From Loxodes magnus (lineage: Eukaryota > Ciliophora > Karyorelictea > Loxodida > Loxodidae): a stretch of DNA of 64,000 bases. The notes under the pieces were generated by a model. It was not told where the DNA came from. It saw only the letters and a list, made by a program, of their open reading frames with translations, and did not search any database. The DNA lies in NCBI GenBank assembly GCA_946699065.1, contig CAMPDV010000293.1:124001-188000 (forward strand). The letters run 5' to 3'. Below, one piece after another: positions 29,601 to 43,729 of the stretch. Position numbers and translations under genes: made by a program. Each line of letters opens with the position of its first letter. The stretch's first letter is position 1.

Positions 29601-32600
29601 TGACCACTCATGGTCTTACAGGTACCTGTCTTGACGTTCCATAGTCTCACCGTATTATCTCTACTTCCCGATACGATGAACTCTGAATCACTTGATATAG
29701 CCACAGATGATACCTAACTAGTGTGACCACTCATGGTCTTACAGGTACCTGTCTTGACGTTCCATAGTCTCACCGTAGAATCATGACTTCCCGATACGAT
29801 GAACTCTGAATCACTTGATATAGCCACAGATAATACATAATCTGTGTGACCACTCATGGTCTTACAGGTACCTGTCTTGACGTTCCATAGTCTCACCGTC
29901 TTATCTCAACTTCCCGATACGATGAACTCTGAATCACTGGATATAGCCACAGATCATACATAATCTGTGTGACCACTCATGGTCTTACAGGTACCTGTCT
30001 TGACGTCCCATAGTCTCACCGTAGAATCATGACTTCCCGATACGATGAACTCTGAATCACTGGATATAGCCACAGATAATACATAATCTGTGTGACCACT
30101 CATGGTCTTACAGGTACCTGTCTTGACGTTCCATAGTCTCACCGTATTATCTCTACTTCCCGATACGATGAACTCTGAATCACTTGATATAGCCACAGAT
30201 AATACATAATTTGTGTGACCACTCATGGTCTTACAGGTACCTGTCTTGACGTTCCATAGTCTCACCGTATTATCTCTACTTCCCGATACGATGAACTCTG
30301 AATCACTTGATATAGCCACAGATCATACAGAACTAGTGTGACCACTCATGGTCTTACAGGTACCTGTCTTGACGTTCCATAGTCTCACCGTCTCATCTCT
30401 ACTTCCCGATACGATGAACTCTGAATCACTGGATATAGCCACAGATCATACAGAACTAGTGTGACCACTCATGGTCTTACAGGTACCTGTCTTGACGTTC
30501 CATAGTCTCACCGTCTCATCTCTACTTCCCGATACGATGAACTCTGAATCACTGGATATAGCCACAGATAATACATAATCTGTGTGACCACTCATGGTCT
30601 TACAGGTACCTGTCTTGACGTTCCATAGTCTCACCGTCTTATCTCAACTTCCCGATACGATGAACTCTGAATCACTTGATATAGCCACATATAATACAGA
30701 ATTTGTGTGACCACTCATGGTCTTACAGGTACCTGTCTTGACGTTCCATAGTCTCACCGTAGAATCATGACTTCCCGATACGATGAACTCTGAATCACTG
30801 GATATAGCCACAGATAATACATAATCTGTGTGACCACTCATGGTCTTACAGGTACCTGTCTTGACGTTCCATAGTCTCACCGTCTTATCTCAACTTCCCG
30901 ATACGATGAACTCTGAATCACTGGATATAGCCACAGATCATACATAATCTGTGTGACCACTCATGGTCTTACAGGTACCTGTCTTGACGTCCCATAGTCT
31001 CACTGTCTAATCATAACTTCCCGATACGATGAACTCTGAATCACTGGATATAGCCACAGATCTTACAGAATTTGTGTGACCACTCATGGTCTTACAGGTA
31101 CCTGTCTTGACGTTCCATAGTCTCACCGTCTCATCTCTACTTCCCGATACGATGAACTCTGAATCACTGGATATAGCCACAGATGATAACTAACTAGTGT
31201 GACCACTCATGGTCTTACAGGTACCTGTCTTGACGTCCCATAGTCTCACCGTCTCATCTCTACTTCCCGATACGATGAACTCTGAATCACTGGATATAGC
31301 CACAGATAATACATAATCTGTGTGACCACTCATGGTCTTACAGGTACCTGTCTTGACGTTCCATAGTCTCACCGTCTTATCTCAACTTCCCGATACGATG
31401 AACTCTGAATCACTGGATATAGCCACAGATGATACCTAACTAGTGTGACCACTCATGGTCTTACAGGTACCTGTCTTGACGTCCCATAGTCTCACTGTCT
31501 AATCATAACTTCCCGATACGATGAACTCTGAATCACTGGATATAGCCACAGATCTTACAGAATTTGTGTGACCACTCATGGTCTTACAGGTACCTGTCTT
31601 GACGTTCCATAGTCTCACCGTCTCATCTCTACTTCCCGATACGATGAACTCTGAATCACTGGATATAGCCACAGATCATACAGAACTAGTGTGACCACTC
31701 ATGGTCTTACAGGTACCTGTCTTGACGTTCCATAGTCTCACCGTCTCATCTCTACTTCCCGATACGATGAACTCTGAATCACTGGATATAGCCACAGATC
31801 ATACAGAACTAGTGTGACCACTCATGGTCTTACAGGTACCTGTCTTGACGTCCCATAGTCTCACCGTAGAATCATGACTTCCCGATACGATGAACTCTGA
31901 ATCACTTGATATAGCCACAGATCATACAGAATCAGTGTGACCACTCATGGTCTTAAAGGTACCTGTCTTGACGTCACATAGTCTCACCGTATTATCTCAA
32001 CTTCCCGATACGATGAACTCTGAATCACTGGATATAGCCACAGATGATACAGAATCTGTGTGACCACTCATGGTCTTACAGGTACCTGTCTTGACGTCAC
32101 ATAGTCTCACCGTATTATCTCAACTTCCCGATACGATGAACTCTGAATAACTGGATATAGCCACAGATGATACAGATCTAGTGTGACCACTCATGGTCTT
32201 ACAGGTACCTGTCTTGACGTCCCATAGTCTCACCGTAGAATCATGACTTCCCGATACGATGAACTCTGAATCACTTGATATAGCCACAGATCATACATAA
32301 TCTGTGTGACCACTCATGGTCTTACAGGTACCTGTCTTGACGTTCCATAGTCTCACCGTATTATCTCTACTTCCCGATACGATGAACTCTGAATCACTGG
32401 ATATAGCCACAGATAATACATAATCTGTGTGACCACTCATGGTCTTACAGGTACCTGTCTTGACGTTCCATAGTCTCACTGTCTAATCATAACTTCCCGA
32501 TACGATGAACTCTGAATCACTGGATATAGCCACAGATGATACAGATCTAGTGTGACCACTCATGGTCTTACAGGTACCTGTCTTGACGTCCCATAGTCTC

Positions 32601-35125
32601 ACCGTAGAATCATGACTTCCCGATACGATGAACTCTGAATCACTTGATATAGCCACAGATCATACATAATCTGTGTGACCACTCATGGTCTTACAGGTAC
32701 CTGTCTTGACGTCCCATAGTCTCACCGTCTTATCTCTACTTCCCGATACGATGAACTCTGAATCACTTGATATAGCCACAGATGATACATAACTAGTGTG
32801 ACCACTCATGGTCTTACAGGTACCTGTCTTGACGTCCCATAGTCTCACTGTCTAATCATAACTTCCCGATACGATGAACTCTGAATCACTGGATATAGCC
32901 ACAGATCTTACAGAATTTGTGTGACCACTCATGGTCTTACAGGTACCTGTCTTGACGTTCCATAGTCTCACCGTCTTATCTCAACTTCCCGATACGATGA
33001 ACTCTGAATCACTGGATATAGCCACAGATAATACAGAACTAGTGTGACCACTCATGGTCTTAAAGGTACCTGTCTTGACGTCCCATAGTCTCACCGTCTC
33101 ATCTCTACTTCCCGATACGATGAACTCTGAATCACTGGATATAGCCACAGATCATACATAACTAGTGTGACCACTCATGGTCTTACAGGTACCTGTCTTG
33201 ACGTCCCATAGTCTCACCGTCTCATCATCAGTTCCCGATACGATGAACTCTGAATCACTGGATATAGCCACAGATCTTACAGAATCAGTGTGACCACTCA
33301 TGGTCTTACAGGTACCTGTCTTGACGTTCCATAGTCTCACCGTCTTATCTCAACTTCCCGATACGATGAACTCTGAATCACTGGATATAGCCACAGATCT
33401 TACAGAATTTGTGTGACCACTCATGGTCTTACAGGTACCTGTCTTGACGTCCCATAGTCTCACCGTATTATCTCTACTTCCCGATACGATGAACTCTGAA
33501 TCACTGGATATAGCCACATATAATACATAACTAGTGTGACCACTCATGGTCTTACAGGTACCTGTCTTGACGTTCCATAGTCTCACCGTCTTATCTCTAC
33601 TTCCCGATACGATGAACTCTGAATCACTTGATATAGCCACAGATCATACATAACTAGTGTGACCACTCATGGTCTTACAGGTACCTGTCTTGACGTCCCA
33701 TAGTCTCACCGTCTCATCATCAGTTCCCGATACGATGAACTCTGAATCACTTGATATAGCCACAGATCATACATAACTAGTGTGACCACTCATGGTCTTA
33801 CAGGTACCTGTCTTGACGTCCCATAGTCTCACCGTCTTATCTCTACTTCCCGATACGATGAACTCTGAATCACTTGATATAGCCACAGATGATACATAAC
33901 TAGTGTGACCACTCATGGTCTTACAGGTACCTGTCTTGACGTTCCATAGTCTCACCGTAGAATCATGACTTCCCGATACGATGAACTCTGAATCACTGGA
34001 TATAGCCACAGATGATACATAACTAGTGTGACCACTCATGGTCTTAAAGGTACCTGTCTTGACGTCCCATAGTCTCACCGTATTATCTCAACTTCCCGAT
34101 ACGATGAACTCTGAATCACTGGATATAGCCACAGATGATACAGAATCTGTGTGACCACTCATGGTCTTACAGGTACCTGTCTTGACGTCACATAGTCTCA
34201 CCGTATTATCTCAACTTCCCGATACGATGAACTCTGAATAACTGGATATAGCCACAGATGATACAGATCTAGTGTGACCACTCATGGTCTTACAGGTACC
34301 TGTCTTGACGTCCCATAGTCTCACTGTATTATCTCTACTTGCCGATACGATGAACTCTGAATCACTGGATATAGCCACAGATAATACATAACTAGTGTGA
34401 CCACTCATGGTCTTACAGGTACCTGTCTTGACGTCCCATAGTCTCACCGTATTATCTCTACTTCCCGATACGATGAACTCTGAATCACTGGATATAGCCA
34501 CATATAATACAGAATTTGTGTGACCACTCATGGTCTTACAGGTACCTGTCTTGACGTCCCATAGTCTCACCGTCTAATCTGCACTTCCCGATACGATGAA
34601 CTCTGAATCACTTGATATAGCCACATATAATACAGAATTTGTGTGACCACTCATGGTCTTACAGGTACCTGTCTTGACGTTCCATAGTCTCACCGTATTA
34701 TATCTACTTCCCGATACGATGAACTCTGAATCACTGGATATAGCCACAGATCATACATAACTAGTGTGACCACTCATGGTCTTACAGGTACCTGTCTTGA
34801 CGTCCAATAGTCTCACCGTATTATCTCTACTTCCCGATACGATGAACTCTGAATCACTGGATATAGCCACAGATAATACATAATCTGTGTGACCACTCAT
34901 GGTCTTACAGGTACCTGTCTTGACGTTCCATAGTCTCACCGTCTTATCTCTACTTCCCGATACGATGAACTCTGAATCACTGGATATAGCCACAGATAAT
35001 ACATAATCTGTGTGACCACTCATGGTCTTACAGGTACCTGTCTTGACGTCCCATAGTCTCACCGTCTCATCATCAGTTCCCGATACGATGAACTCTGAAT
35101 CACTGGATATAGCCACAGCAAATAC

Positions 35126-36469
35126 CTAACCTGTGTGACCACTCATGGTCTTACAGGTACCTGTCTTGACGTTCCATAGTCTCACCGTATTATCTCTACT
35201 TCCCGATACGATGAACTCTGAATCACTTGATATAGCCACAGATAATACATAACTAGTGTGACCACTCATGGTCTTACAGGTACCTGTCTTGACGTTCCAT
35301 AGTCTCACCGTATTATCTCTACTTCCCGATACGATGAACTCTGAATCACTTGATATAGCCACATATAATACAGAATTTGTGTGACCACTCATGGTCTTAC
35401 AGGTACCTGTCTTGACGTTCCATAGTCTCACCGTCTCATCTCTACTTCCCGATACGATGAACTCTGAATCACTGGATATAGCCACAGATCTTACAGAATT
35501 TGTGTGACCACTCATGGTCTTACAGGTACCTGTCTTGACGTCCCATAGTCTCACCGTCTTATCTCTACTTCCCGATACGATGAACTCTGAATCACTTGAT
35601 ATAGCCACAGATGATACATAACTAGTGTGACCACTCATGGTCTTACAGGTACCTGTCTTGACGTTCCATAGTCTCACCGTCTTATCTCTACTTCCCGATA
35701 CGATGAACTCTGAATCACTGGATATAGCCACATATAATACAGAATTTGTGTGACCACTCATGGTCTTACAGGTACCTGTCTTGACGTTCCATAGTCTCAC
35801 CGTATTATCTCTACTTCCCGATACGATGAACTCTGAATCACTTGATATAGCCACAGATAATACATAACTAGTGTGACCACTCATGGTCTTACAGGTACCT
35901 GTCTTGACGTTCCATAGTCTCACCGTATTATCTCTACTTCCCGATACGATGAACTCTGAATCACTTGATATAGCCACATATAATACAGAATTTGTGTGAC
36001 CACTCATGGTCTTACAGGTACCTGTCTTGACGTTCCATAGTCTCACCGTCTCATCTCTACTTCCCGATACGATGAACTCTGAATCACTGGATATAGCCAC
36101 AGATCTTACAGAATTTGTGTGACCACTCATGGTCTTACAGGTACCTGTCTTGACGTCCCATAGTCTCACCGTCTTATCTCTACTTCCCGATACGATGAAC
36201 TCTGAATCACTTGATATAGCCACAGATGATACATAACTAGTGTGACCACTCATGGTCTTACAGGTACCTGTCTTGACGTTCCATAGTCTCACCGTCTTAT
36301 CTCTACTTCCCGATACGATGAACTCTGAATCACTGGATATAGCCACATATAATACAGAATTTGTGTGACCACTCATGGTCTTACAGGTACCTGTCTTGAC
36401 GTTCCATAGTCTCACCGTAGAATCATGACTTCCCGATACGATGAACTCTGAATCACTGGATATAGCCAC
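35126..36469 (-). CDS. Longest standard-code open run: about 11 WD40 blades
   Basis: 447 codons from the Met of an MAISSDSEF variant to a stop in the strand a cluster of the next blade. That Met replaces the usual Val of VAIS, so it is unlikely to be a true start. The run encodes about eleven blades whose turns read HDS, RDK, RDK, RDE, RDN, RDN, then RDK, RDK, RDE, RDN, RDN. The second group is an exact copy of the first at five-unit spacing. Eleven blades would exceed one seven-bladed propeller and fall short of two. It has no signal peptide, no effector domain and no ribosome-binding or promoter context. I see it as an internal stretch of the array that happens to lack stops, possibly part of a longer product. 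Confidence 0.35.
   Translation of the reverse strand: MAISSDSEFIVSGSHDSTVRLWNVKTGTCKTMSGHTNSVLYVAISSDSEFIVSGSRDKTVRLWNVKTGTCKTMSGHTSYVSSVAISSDSEFIVSGSRDKTVRLWDVKTGTCKTMSGHTNSVRSVAISSDSEFIVSGSRDETVRLWNVKTGTCKTMSGHTNSVLYVAISSDSEFIVSGSRDNTVRLWNVKTGTCKTMSGHTSYVLSVAISSDSEFIVSGSRDNTVRLWNVKTGTCKTMSGHTNSVLYVAISSDSEFIVSGSRDKTVRLWNVKTGTCKTMSGHTSYVSSVAISSDSEFIVSGSRDKTVRLWDVKTGTCKTMSGHTNSVRSVAISSDSEFIVSGSRDETVRLWNVKTGTCKTMSGHTNSVLYVAISSDSEFIVSGSRDNTVRLWNVKTGTCKTMSGHTSYVLSVAISSDSEFIVSGSRDNTVRLWNVKTGTCKTMSGHTG
35186..36415 (-). repeat. Perfect five-unit tandem duplication (615 bp), zone B
   Basis: 35186-35800 and 35801-36415 have the same turn, strand a and synonymous serine markers in all five units. I found no difference by eye. 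The duplication created the longest open run of the window. Confidence 0.88.
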
Positions 36470-39400
36470 AGATCATACATAATCTGTGTGACCACTCATG
36501 GTCTTACAGGTACCTGTCTTGACGTTCCATAGTCTCACCGTATTATATCTACTTCCCGATACGATGAACTCTGAATCACTTGATATAGCCACAGATGATA
36601 CCTAACTAGTGTGACCACTCATGGTCTTACAGGTACCTGTCTTGACGTCCCATAGTCTCACCGTAGAATCATGACTTCCCGATACGATGAACTCTGAATC
36701 ACTTGATATAGCCACAGATCTTACAGAATTTGTGTGACCACTCATGGTCTTACAGGTACCTGTCTTGACGTTCCATAGTCTCACCGTCTTATCTCTACTT
36801 CCCGATACGATGAACTCTGAATCACTGGATATAGCCACAGATCATACATAATCTGTGTGACCACTCATGGTCTTACAGGTACCTGTCTTGACGTTCCATA
36901 GTCTCACCGTCTTATCTCAACTTCCCGATACGATGAACTCTGAATCACTGGATATAGCCACAGATCTTACAGAATTTGTGTGACCACTCATGGTCTTACA
37001 GGTACCTGTCTTGACGTTCCATAGTCTCACCGTCTCATCATCACTTCCCGATACGATGAACTCTGAATCACTGGATATAGCCACAGATAATACATAACTA
37101 GTGTGACCACTCATGGTCTTACAGGTACCTGTCTTGACGTCCCATAGTCTCACCGTCTCATCATCAGTTCCCGATACGATGAACTCTGAATCACTTGATA
37201 TAGCCACAGATCATACAGAATTTGTGTGACCACTCATGGTCTTACAGGTACCTGTCTTGACGTTCCATAGTCTCACCGTATTATCTCAACTTCCCGATAC
37301 GATGAACTCTGAATCACTTGATATAGCCACATATAATACAGAATTTGTGTGACCACTCATGGTCTTACAGGTACCTGTCTTGACGTTCCATAGTCTCACC
37401 GTCTTATCTCAACTTCCCGATACGATGAACTCTGAATCACTGGATATAGCCACAGATAATACATAATCTGTGTGACCACTCATGGTCTTACAGGTACCTG
37501 TCTTGACGTTCCATAGTCTCACCGTCTCATCTCTACTTCCCGATACGATGAACTCTGAATCACTGGATATAGCCACAGATCTTACAGAATTTGTGTGACC
37601 ACTCATGGTCTTACAGGTACCTGTCTTGACGTTCCATAGTCTCACCGTCTCATCTCTACTTCCCGATACGATGAACTCTGAATCACTGGATATAGCCACA
37701 TATAATACAGAATTTGTGTGACCACTCATGGTCTTACAGGTACCTGTCTTGACGTTCCATAGTCTCACCGTATTATCTCTACTTCCCGATACGATGAACT
37801 CTGAATCACTTGATATAGCCACAGATAATACATAACTAGTGTGACCACTCATGGTCTTACAGGTACCTGTCTTGACGTTCCATAGTCTCACCGTATTATC
37901 TCAACTTCCCGATACGATGAACTCTGAATCACTGGATATAGCCACAGATAATACATAATCTGTGTGACCACTCATGGTCTTACAGGTACCTGTCTTGACG
38001 TTCCATAGTCTCACCGTAGAATCATGACTTCCCGATACGATGAACTCTGAATCACTTGATATAGCCACAGATCATAAATAATCTGTGTGACCACTCATGG
38101 TCTTACAGGTACCTGTCTTGACGTCCCATAGTCTCACCGTCTTATCTCTACTTCCCGATACGATGAACTCTGAATCACTGGATATAGCCACAGATCTTAC
38201 AGAATTTGTGTGACCACTCATGGTCTTACAGGTACCTGTCTTGACGTTCCATAGTCTCACCGTCTCATCTCTACTTCCCGATACGATGAACTCTGAATCA
38301 CTGGATATAGCCACAGATAATACATAACTAGTGTGACCACTCATGGTCTTACAGGTACCTGTCTTGACGTTCCATAGTCTCACCGTCTCATCATCACTTC
38401 CCGATACGATGAACTCTGAATCACTGGATATAGCCACAGATAATACATAACTAGTGTGACCACTCATGGTCTTAAAGGTACCTGTCTTGACGTCCCATAG
38501 TCTCACCGTAGAATCATGACTTCCCGATACGATGAACTCTGAATCACTTGATATAGCCACAGCAAATACCTAACCTGTGTGACCACTCATGGTCTTACAG
38601 GTACCTGTCTTGACGTTCCATAGTCTCACCGTATTATCTCTACTTCCCGATACGATGAACTCTGAATCACTTGATATAGCCACAGATGATACAGAATTTG
38701 TGTGACCACTCATGGTCTTACAGGTACCTGTCTTGACGTCCCATAGTCTCACCGTATTATATCTACTTCCCGATACGATGAACTCTGAATCACTTGATAT
38801 AGCCACAGATCATACAGAATTTGTGTGACCACTCATGGTCTTAAAGGTACCTGTCTTGACGTCCCATAGTCTCACCGTATTATCTCAACTTCCCGATACG
38901 ATGAACTCTGAATCACTTGATATAGCCACATATAATACAGAATTTGTGTGACCACTCATGGTCTTACAGGTACCTGTCTTGACGTCCCATAGTCTCACCG
39001 TATTATCTCTACTTCCCGATACGATGAACTCTGAATCACTGGATATAGCCACAGATAATACATAACTAGTGTGACCACTCATGGTCTTACAGGTACCTGT
39101 CTTGACGTTCCATAGTCTCACCGTAGAATCATGACTTCCCGATACGATGAACTCTGAATCACTGGATATAGCCACAGATCATACATAATCTGTGTGACCA
39201 CTCATGGTCTTACAGGTACCTGTCTTGACGTCCCATAGTCTCACCGTAGAATCATGACTTCCCGATACGATGAACTCTGAATCACTGGATATAGCCACAG
39301 ATCTTACAGAATTTGTGTGACCACTCATGGTCTTACAGGTACCTGTCTTGACGTTCCATAGTCTCACCGTATTATCTCAACTTCCCGATACGATGAACTC

Positions 39401-39676
39401 TGAATCACTGGATATAGCCACAGATCATACATAATCTGTGTGACCACTCATGGTCTTACAGGTACCTGTCTTGACGTTCCATAGTCTCACCGTAGAATCA
39501 TGACTTCCCGATACGATGAACTCTGAATCACTTGATATAGCCACAGATAATACATAACTAGTGTGACCACTCATGGTCTTACAGGTACCTGTCTTGACGT
39601 CCCATAGTCTCACCGTAGAATCATGACTTCCCGATACGATGAACTCTGAATCACTGGATATAGCCACAGATGATAC

Positions 39677-40282
39677 CTAACTAGTGTGACCACTCATGGT
39701 CTTACAGGTACCTGTCTTGACGTCCCATAGTCTCACCGTAGAATCATGACTTCCCGATACGATGAACTCTGAATCACTTGATATAGCCACAGATGATACA
39801 GAATTTGTGTGACCACTCATGGTCTTACAGGTACCTGTCTTGACGTTCCATAGTCTCACCGTATTATATCTACTTCCCGATACGATGAACTCTGAATCAC
39901 TTGATATAGCCACAGATGATACATAATCTGTGTGACCACTCATGGTCTTACAGGTACCTGTCTTGACGTCCCATAGTCTCACCGTATTATATCTACTTCC
40001 CGATACGATGAACTCTGAATCACTGGATATAGCCACAGATGATACATAACTAGTGTGACCACTCATGGTCTTACAGGTACCTGTCTTGACGTCCCATAGT
40101 CTCACCGTATTATCTCTACTTCCCGATACGATGAACTCTGAATCACTGGATATAGCCACAGATCTTACAGAATTTGTGTGACCACTCATGGTCTTACAGG
40201 TACCTGTCTTGACGTTCCATAGTCTCACCGTCTCATCTCTACTTCCCGATACGATGAACTCTGAATCACTGGATATAGCCAC
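39677..40282 (-). CDS. Open run of about 5 WD40 blades, RYN type
   Basis: 201 codons, five blades. Two of them have the RYN turn, in which Tyr replaces the structural tetrad Asp. This is a tetrad change also seen in about a dozen zone B units (for example near 18605, 24003, 36548). Strand a is NSVRS, SYVSS, DYVSS and NSVSS. The rest of the framework is intact. Confidence 0.3.
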   Translation of the reverse strand: MAISSDSEFIVSGSRDETVRLWNVKTGTCKTMSGHTNSVRSVAISSDSEFIVSGSRDNTVRLWDVKTGTCKTMSGHTSYVSSVAISSDSEFIVSGSRYNTVRLWDVKTGTCKTMSGHTDYVSSVAISSDSEFIVSGSRYNTVRLWNVKTGTCKTMSGHTNSVSSVAISSDSEFIVSGSHDSTVRLWDVKTGTCKTMSGHTS

Positions 40283-41275
40283 AGCTTATACATAATCTGT
40301 GTGACCACTCATGGTCTTACAGGTACCTGTCTTGACGTTCCATAGTCTCACCGTATTATCTCAACTTCCCGATACGATGAACTCTGAATCACTGGATATA
40401 GCCACAGATCATACATAACTAGTGTGACCACTCATGGTCTTACAGGTACCTGTCTTGACGTTCCATAGTCTCACCGTATTATCTCAACTTCCCGATACGA
40501 TGAACTCTGAATCACTGGATATAGCCACAGCAAATACATAATCTGTGTGACCACTCATGGTCTTACAGGTACCTGTCTTGACGTCCCATAGTCTCACCGT
40601 AGAATCATGACTTCCCGATACGATGAACTCTGAATCACTGGATATAGCCACAGATCATACATAATCTGTGTGACCACTCATGGTCTTACAGGTACCTGTC
40701 TTGACGTCCCATAGTCTCACCGTCTTATCTCTACTTCCCGATACGATGAACTCTGAATCACTTGATATAGCCACAGATGATACCTAACTAGTGTGACCAC
40801 TCATGGTCTTACAGGTACCTGTCTTGACGTCCCATAGTCTCACCGTAGAATCATGACTTCCCGATACGATGAACTCTGAATCACTTGATATAGCCACAGA
40901 TCTTACAGAATTTGTGTGACCACTCATGGTCTTACAGGTACCTGTCTTGACGTTCCATAGTCTCACCGTATTATCTCAACTTCCCGATACGATGAACTCT
41001 GAATCACTGGATATAGCCACAGATCATACATAATCTGTGTGACCACTCATGGTCTTACAGGTACCTGTCTTGACGTTCCATAGTCTCACCGTCTTATCTC
41101 TACCTCCCGATACGATGAACTCTGAATCACTTGATATAGCCACAGATCATACAGAATTTGTGTGACCACTCATGGTCTTACAGGTACCTGTCTTGACGTC
41201 CCATAGTCTCACCGTAGAATCATGACTTCCCGATACGATGAACTCTGAATCACTTGATATAGCCACAGCAAATAC

Positions 41276-42157
41276 CTAACCTGTGTGACCACTCATGGTC
41301 TTACAGGTACCTGTCTTGACGTTCCATAGTCTCACCGTATTATCTCTACTTCCCGATACGATGAACTCTGAATCACTTGATATAGCCACAGATAATACAT
41401 AATCTGTGTGACCACTCATGGTCTTACAGGTACCTGTCTTGACGTTCCATAGTCTCACCGTATTATCTCTACTTCCCGATACGATGAACTCTGAATCACT
41501 GGATATAGCCACAGATAATACATAATCTGTGTGACCACTCATGGTCTTACAGGTACCTGTCTTGACGTTCCATAGTCTCACCGTCTCATCTCTACTTCCC
41601 GATACGATGAACTCTGAATCACTGGTTATAGCCACAGATAATACATAATCTGTGTGACCACTCATGGTCTTACAGGTACCTGTCTTGACGTCCCATAGTC
41701 TCACCGTATTATATCTACTTCCCGATACGATGAACTCTGAATCACTGGATATAGCCACAGATAATACATAATCTGTGTGACCACTCATGGTCTTACAGGT
41801 ACCTGTCTTGACGTTCCATAGTCTCACCGTCTCATCTCTACTTCCCGATACGATGAACTCTGAATCACTGGTTATAGCCACAGATAATACATAATCTGTG
41901 TGACCACTCATGGTCTTACAGGTACCTGTCTTGACGTCCCATAGTCTCACCGTATTATATCTACTTCCCGATACGATGAACTCTGAATCACTGGATATAG
42001 CCACAGATCTTACATAACTAGTGTGACCACTCATGGTCTTACAGGTACCTGTCTTGACGTCCCATAGTCTCACCGTAGAATCATGACTTCCCGATGCGAT
42101 GAACTCTGAATCACTGGATATAGCCACAGATCTTACAGAATTTGTGTGACCACTCAT
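41276..42157 (-). CDS. Open run of about 7 WD40 blades
   Basis: 293 codons, the length of about seven blades, which is the usual number for one closed propeller. It holds two copies of an unusual VAITSD blade (Ser to Thr in VAIS) separated by a normal blade, and one FIASGS blade (Val to Ala). Variable residues are NSVRS, SYVRS and mostly DYVLS, with HDS, RYN, RDE and RDN turns. The start is the Met of TMSGH. Nothing distinguishes it from the array on either side apart from the absence of stops. Confidence 0.33.
   Translation of the reverse strand: MSGHTNSVRSVAISSDSEFIASGSHDSTVRLWDVKTGTCKTMSGHTSYVRSVAISSDSEFIVSGSRYNTVRLWDVKTGTCKTMSGHTDYVLSVAITSDSEFIVSGSRDETVRLWNVKTGTCKTMSGHTDYVLSVAISSDSEFIVSGSRYNTVRLWDVKTGTCKTMSGHTDYVLSVAITSDSEFIVSGSRDETVRLWNVKTGTCKTMSGHTDYVLSVAISSDSEFIVSGSRDNTVRLWNVKTGTCKTMSGHTDYVLSVAISSDSEFIVSGSRDNTVRLWNVKTGTCKTMSGHTG
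41583..42000 (-). repeat. Two-unit tandem duplication with VAIT marker
   Basis: A unit with CTGGTTATAG (Ser to Thr, VAITSD) and its RYN neighbour at 41583-41828 are repeated from 41829. The copies end at a changed strand a cluster near 42007. Confidence 0.82.
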
Positions 42158-43729
42158 GGTCTTTCAGGTACCTGTCTTGACGTCCCATAGTCTCACCGTA
42201 TTATCTCTACTTCCCGATACGATGAACTCTGAATCACTGGATATAGCCACAGATCTTACAGAATTTGTGTGACCACTCATGGTCTTACAGGTACCTGTCT
42301 TGACGTTCCATAGTCTCACCGTATTATCTCTACTTCCCGATACGATGAACTCTGAATCACTGGATATAGCCACAGATCTTACAGAATTTGTGTGACCACT
42401 CATGGTCTTACAGGTACCTGTCTTGACGTTCCATAGTCTCACCGTCTTATCTCTACTTCCCGATACGATGAACTCTGAATCACTGGATATAGCCACAGCT
42501 TATACATAACTAGTGTGACCACTCATGGTCTTACAGGTACCTGTCTTGACGTTCCATAGTCTCACCGTATTATCTCTACTTCCCGATACGATGAACTCTG
42601 AATCACTGGATATAGCCACAGATCATACATAATCTGTGTGACCACTCATGGTCTTAAAGGTACCTGTCTTGACGTCCCATAGTCTCACCGTAGAATCATG
42701 ACTTCCCGATACGATGAACTCTGAATCACTTGATATAGCCACAGATCATACAGAATCAGTGTGACAACTCATGGTCTTACAGGTACCTGTCTTGACGTTC
42801 CATAGTCTCACCGTATTATATCTACTTCCCGATACGATGAACTCTGAATCACTGGATATAGCCACAGATGATACATAACTAGTGTGACCACTCATGGTCT
42901 TACAGGTACCTGTCTTGACGTCCCATAGTCTCACCGTAGAATCATGACTTCCCGATACGATGAACTCTGAATCACTGGATATAGCCACAGATGATACCTA
43001 ACTAGTGTGACCACTCATGGTCTTACAGGTGCCTGTCTTGACGTTCCATAGTCTCACCGTCTTATCTCAACTTCCCGATACGATGAACTCTGAATCACTT
43101 GATATAGCCACAGATCATACATAATCTGTGTGACCACTCATGGTCTTAAAGGTACCTGTCTTGACGTCCCATAGTCTCACTGTCTAATCATAACTTCCCG
43201 ATACGATGAACTCTGAATCACTGGATATAGCCACAGATCTTACAGAATTTGTGTGACCACTCATGGTCTTACAGGTACCTGTCTTGACGTTCCATAGTCT
43301 CACCGTCTTATCTCTACTTCCCGATACGATGAACTCTGAATCACTGGATATAGCCACAGATCATACATAATCTGTGTGACCACTCATGGTCTTACAGGTA
43401 CCTGTCTTGACGTTCCATAGTCTCACCGTATTATATCTACTTCCCGATACGATGAACTCTGAATCACTGGATATAGCCACAGATCTTACAGAATTTGTGT
43501 GACCACTCATGGTCTTTCAGGTACCTGTCTTGACGTTCCATAGTCTCACCGTCTCATCTCTACTTCCCGATACGATGAACTCTGAATCACTTGATATAGC
43601 CACAGATCATACATAACTAGTGTGACCACTCATGGTCTTACAGGTACCTGTCTTGACGTTCCATAGTCTCACCGTCTCATCATCACTTCCCGATACGATG
43701 AACTCTGAATCACTGGATATAGTCACAGA

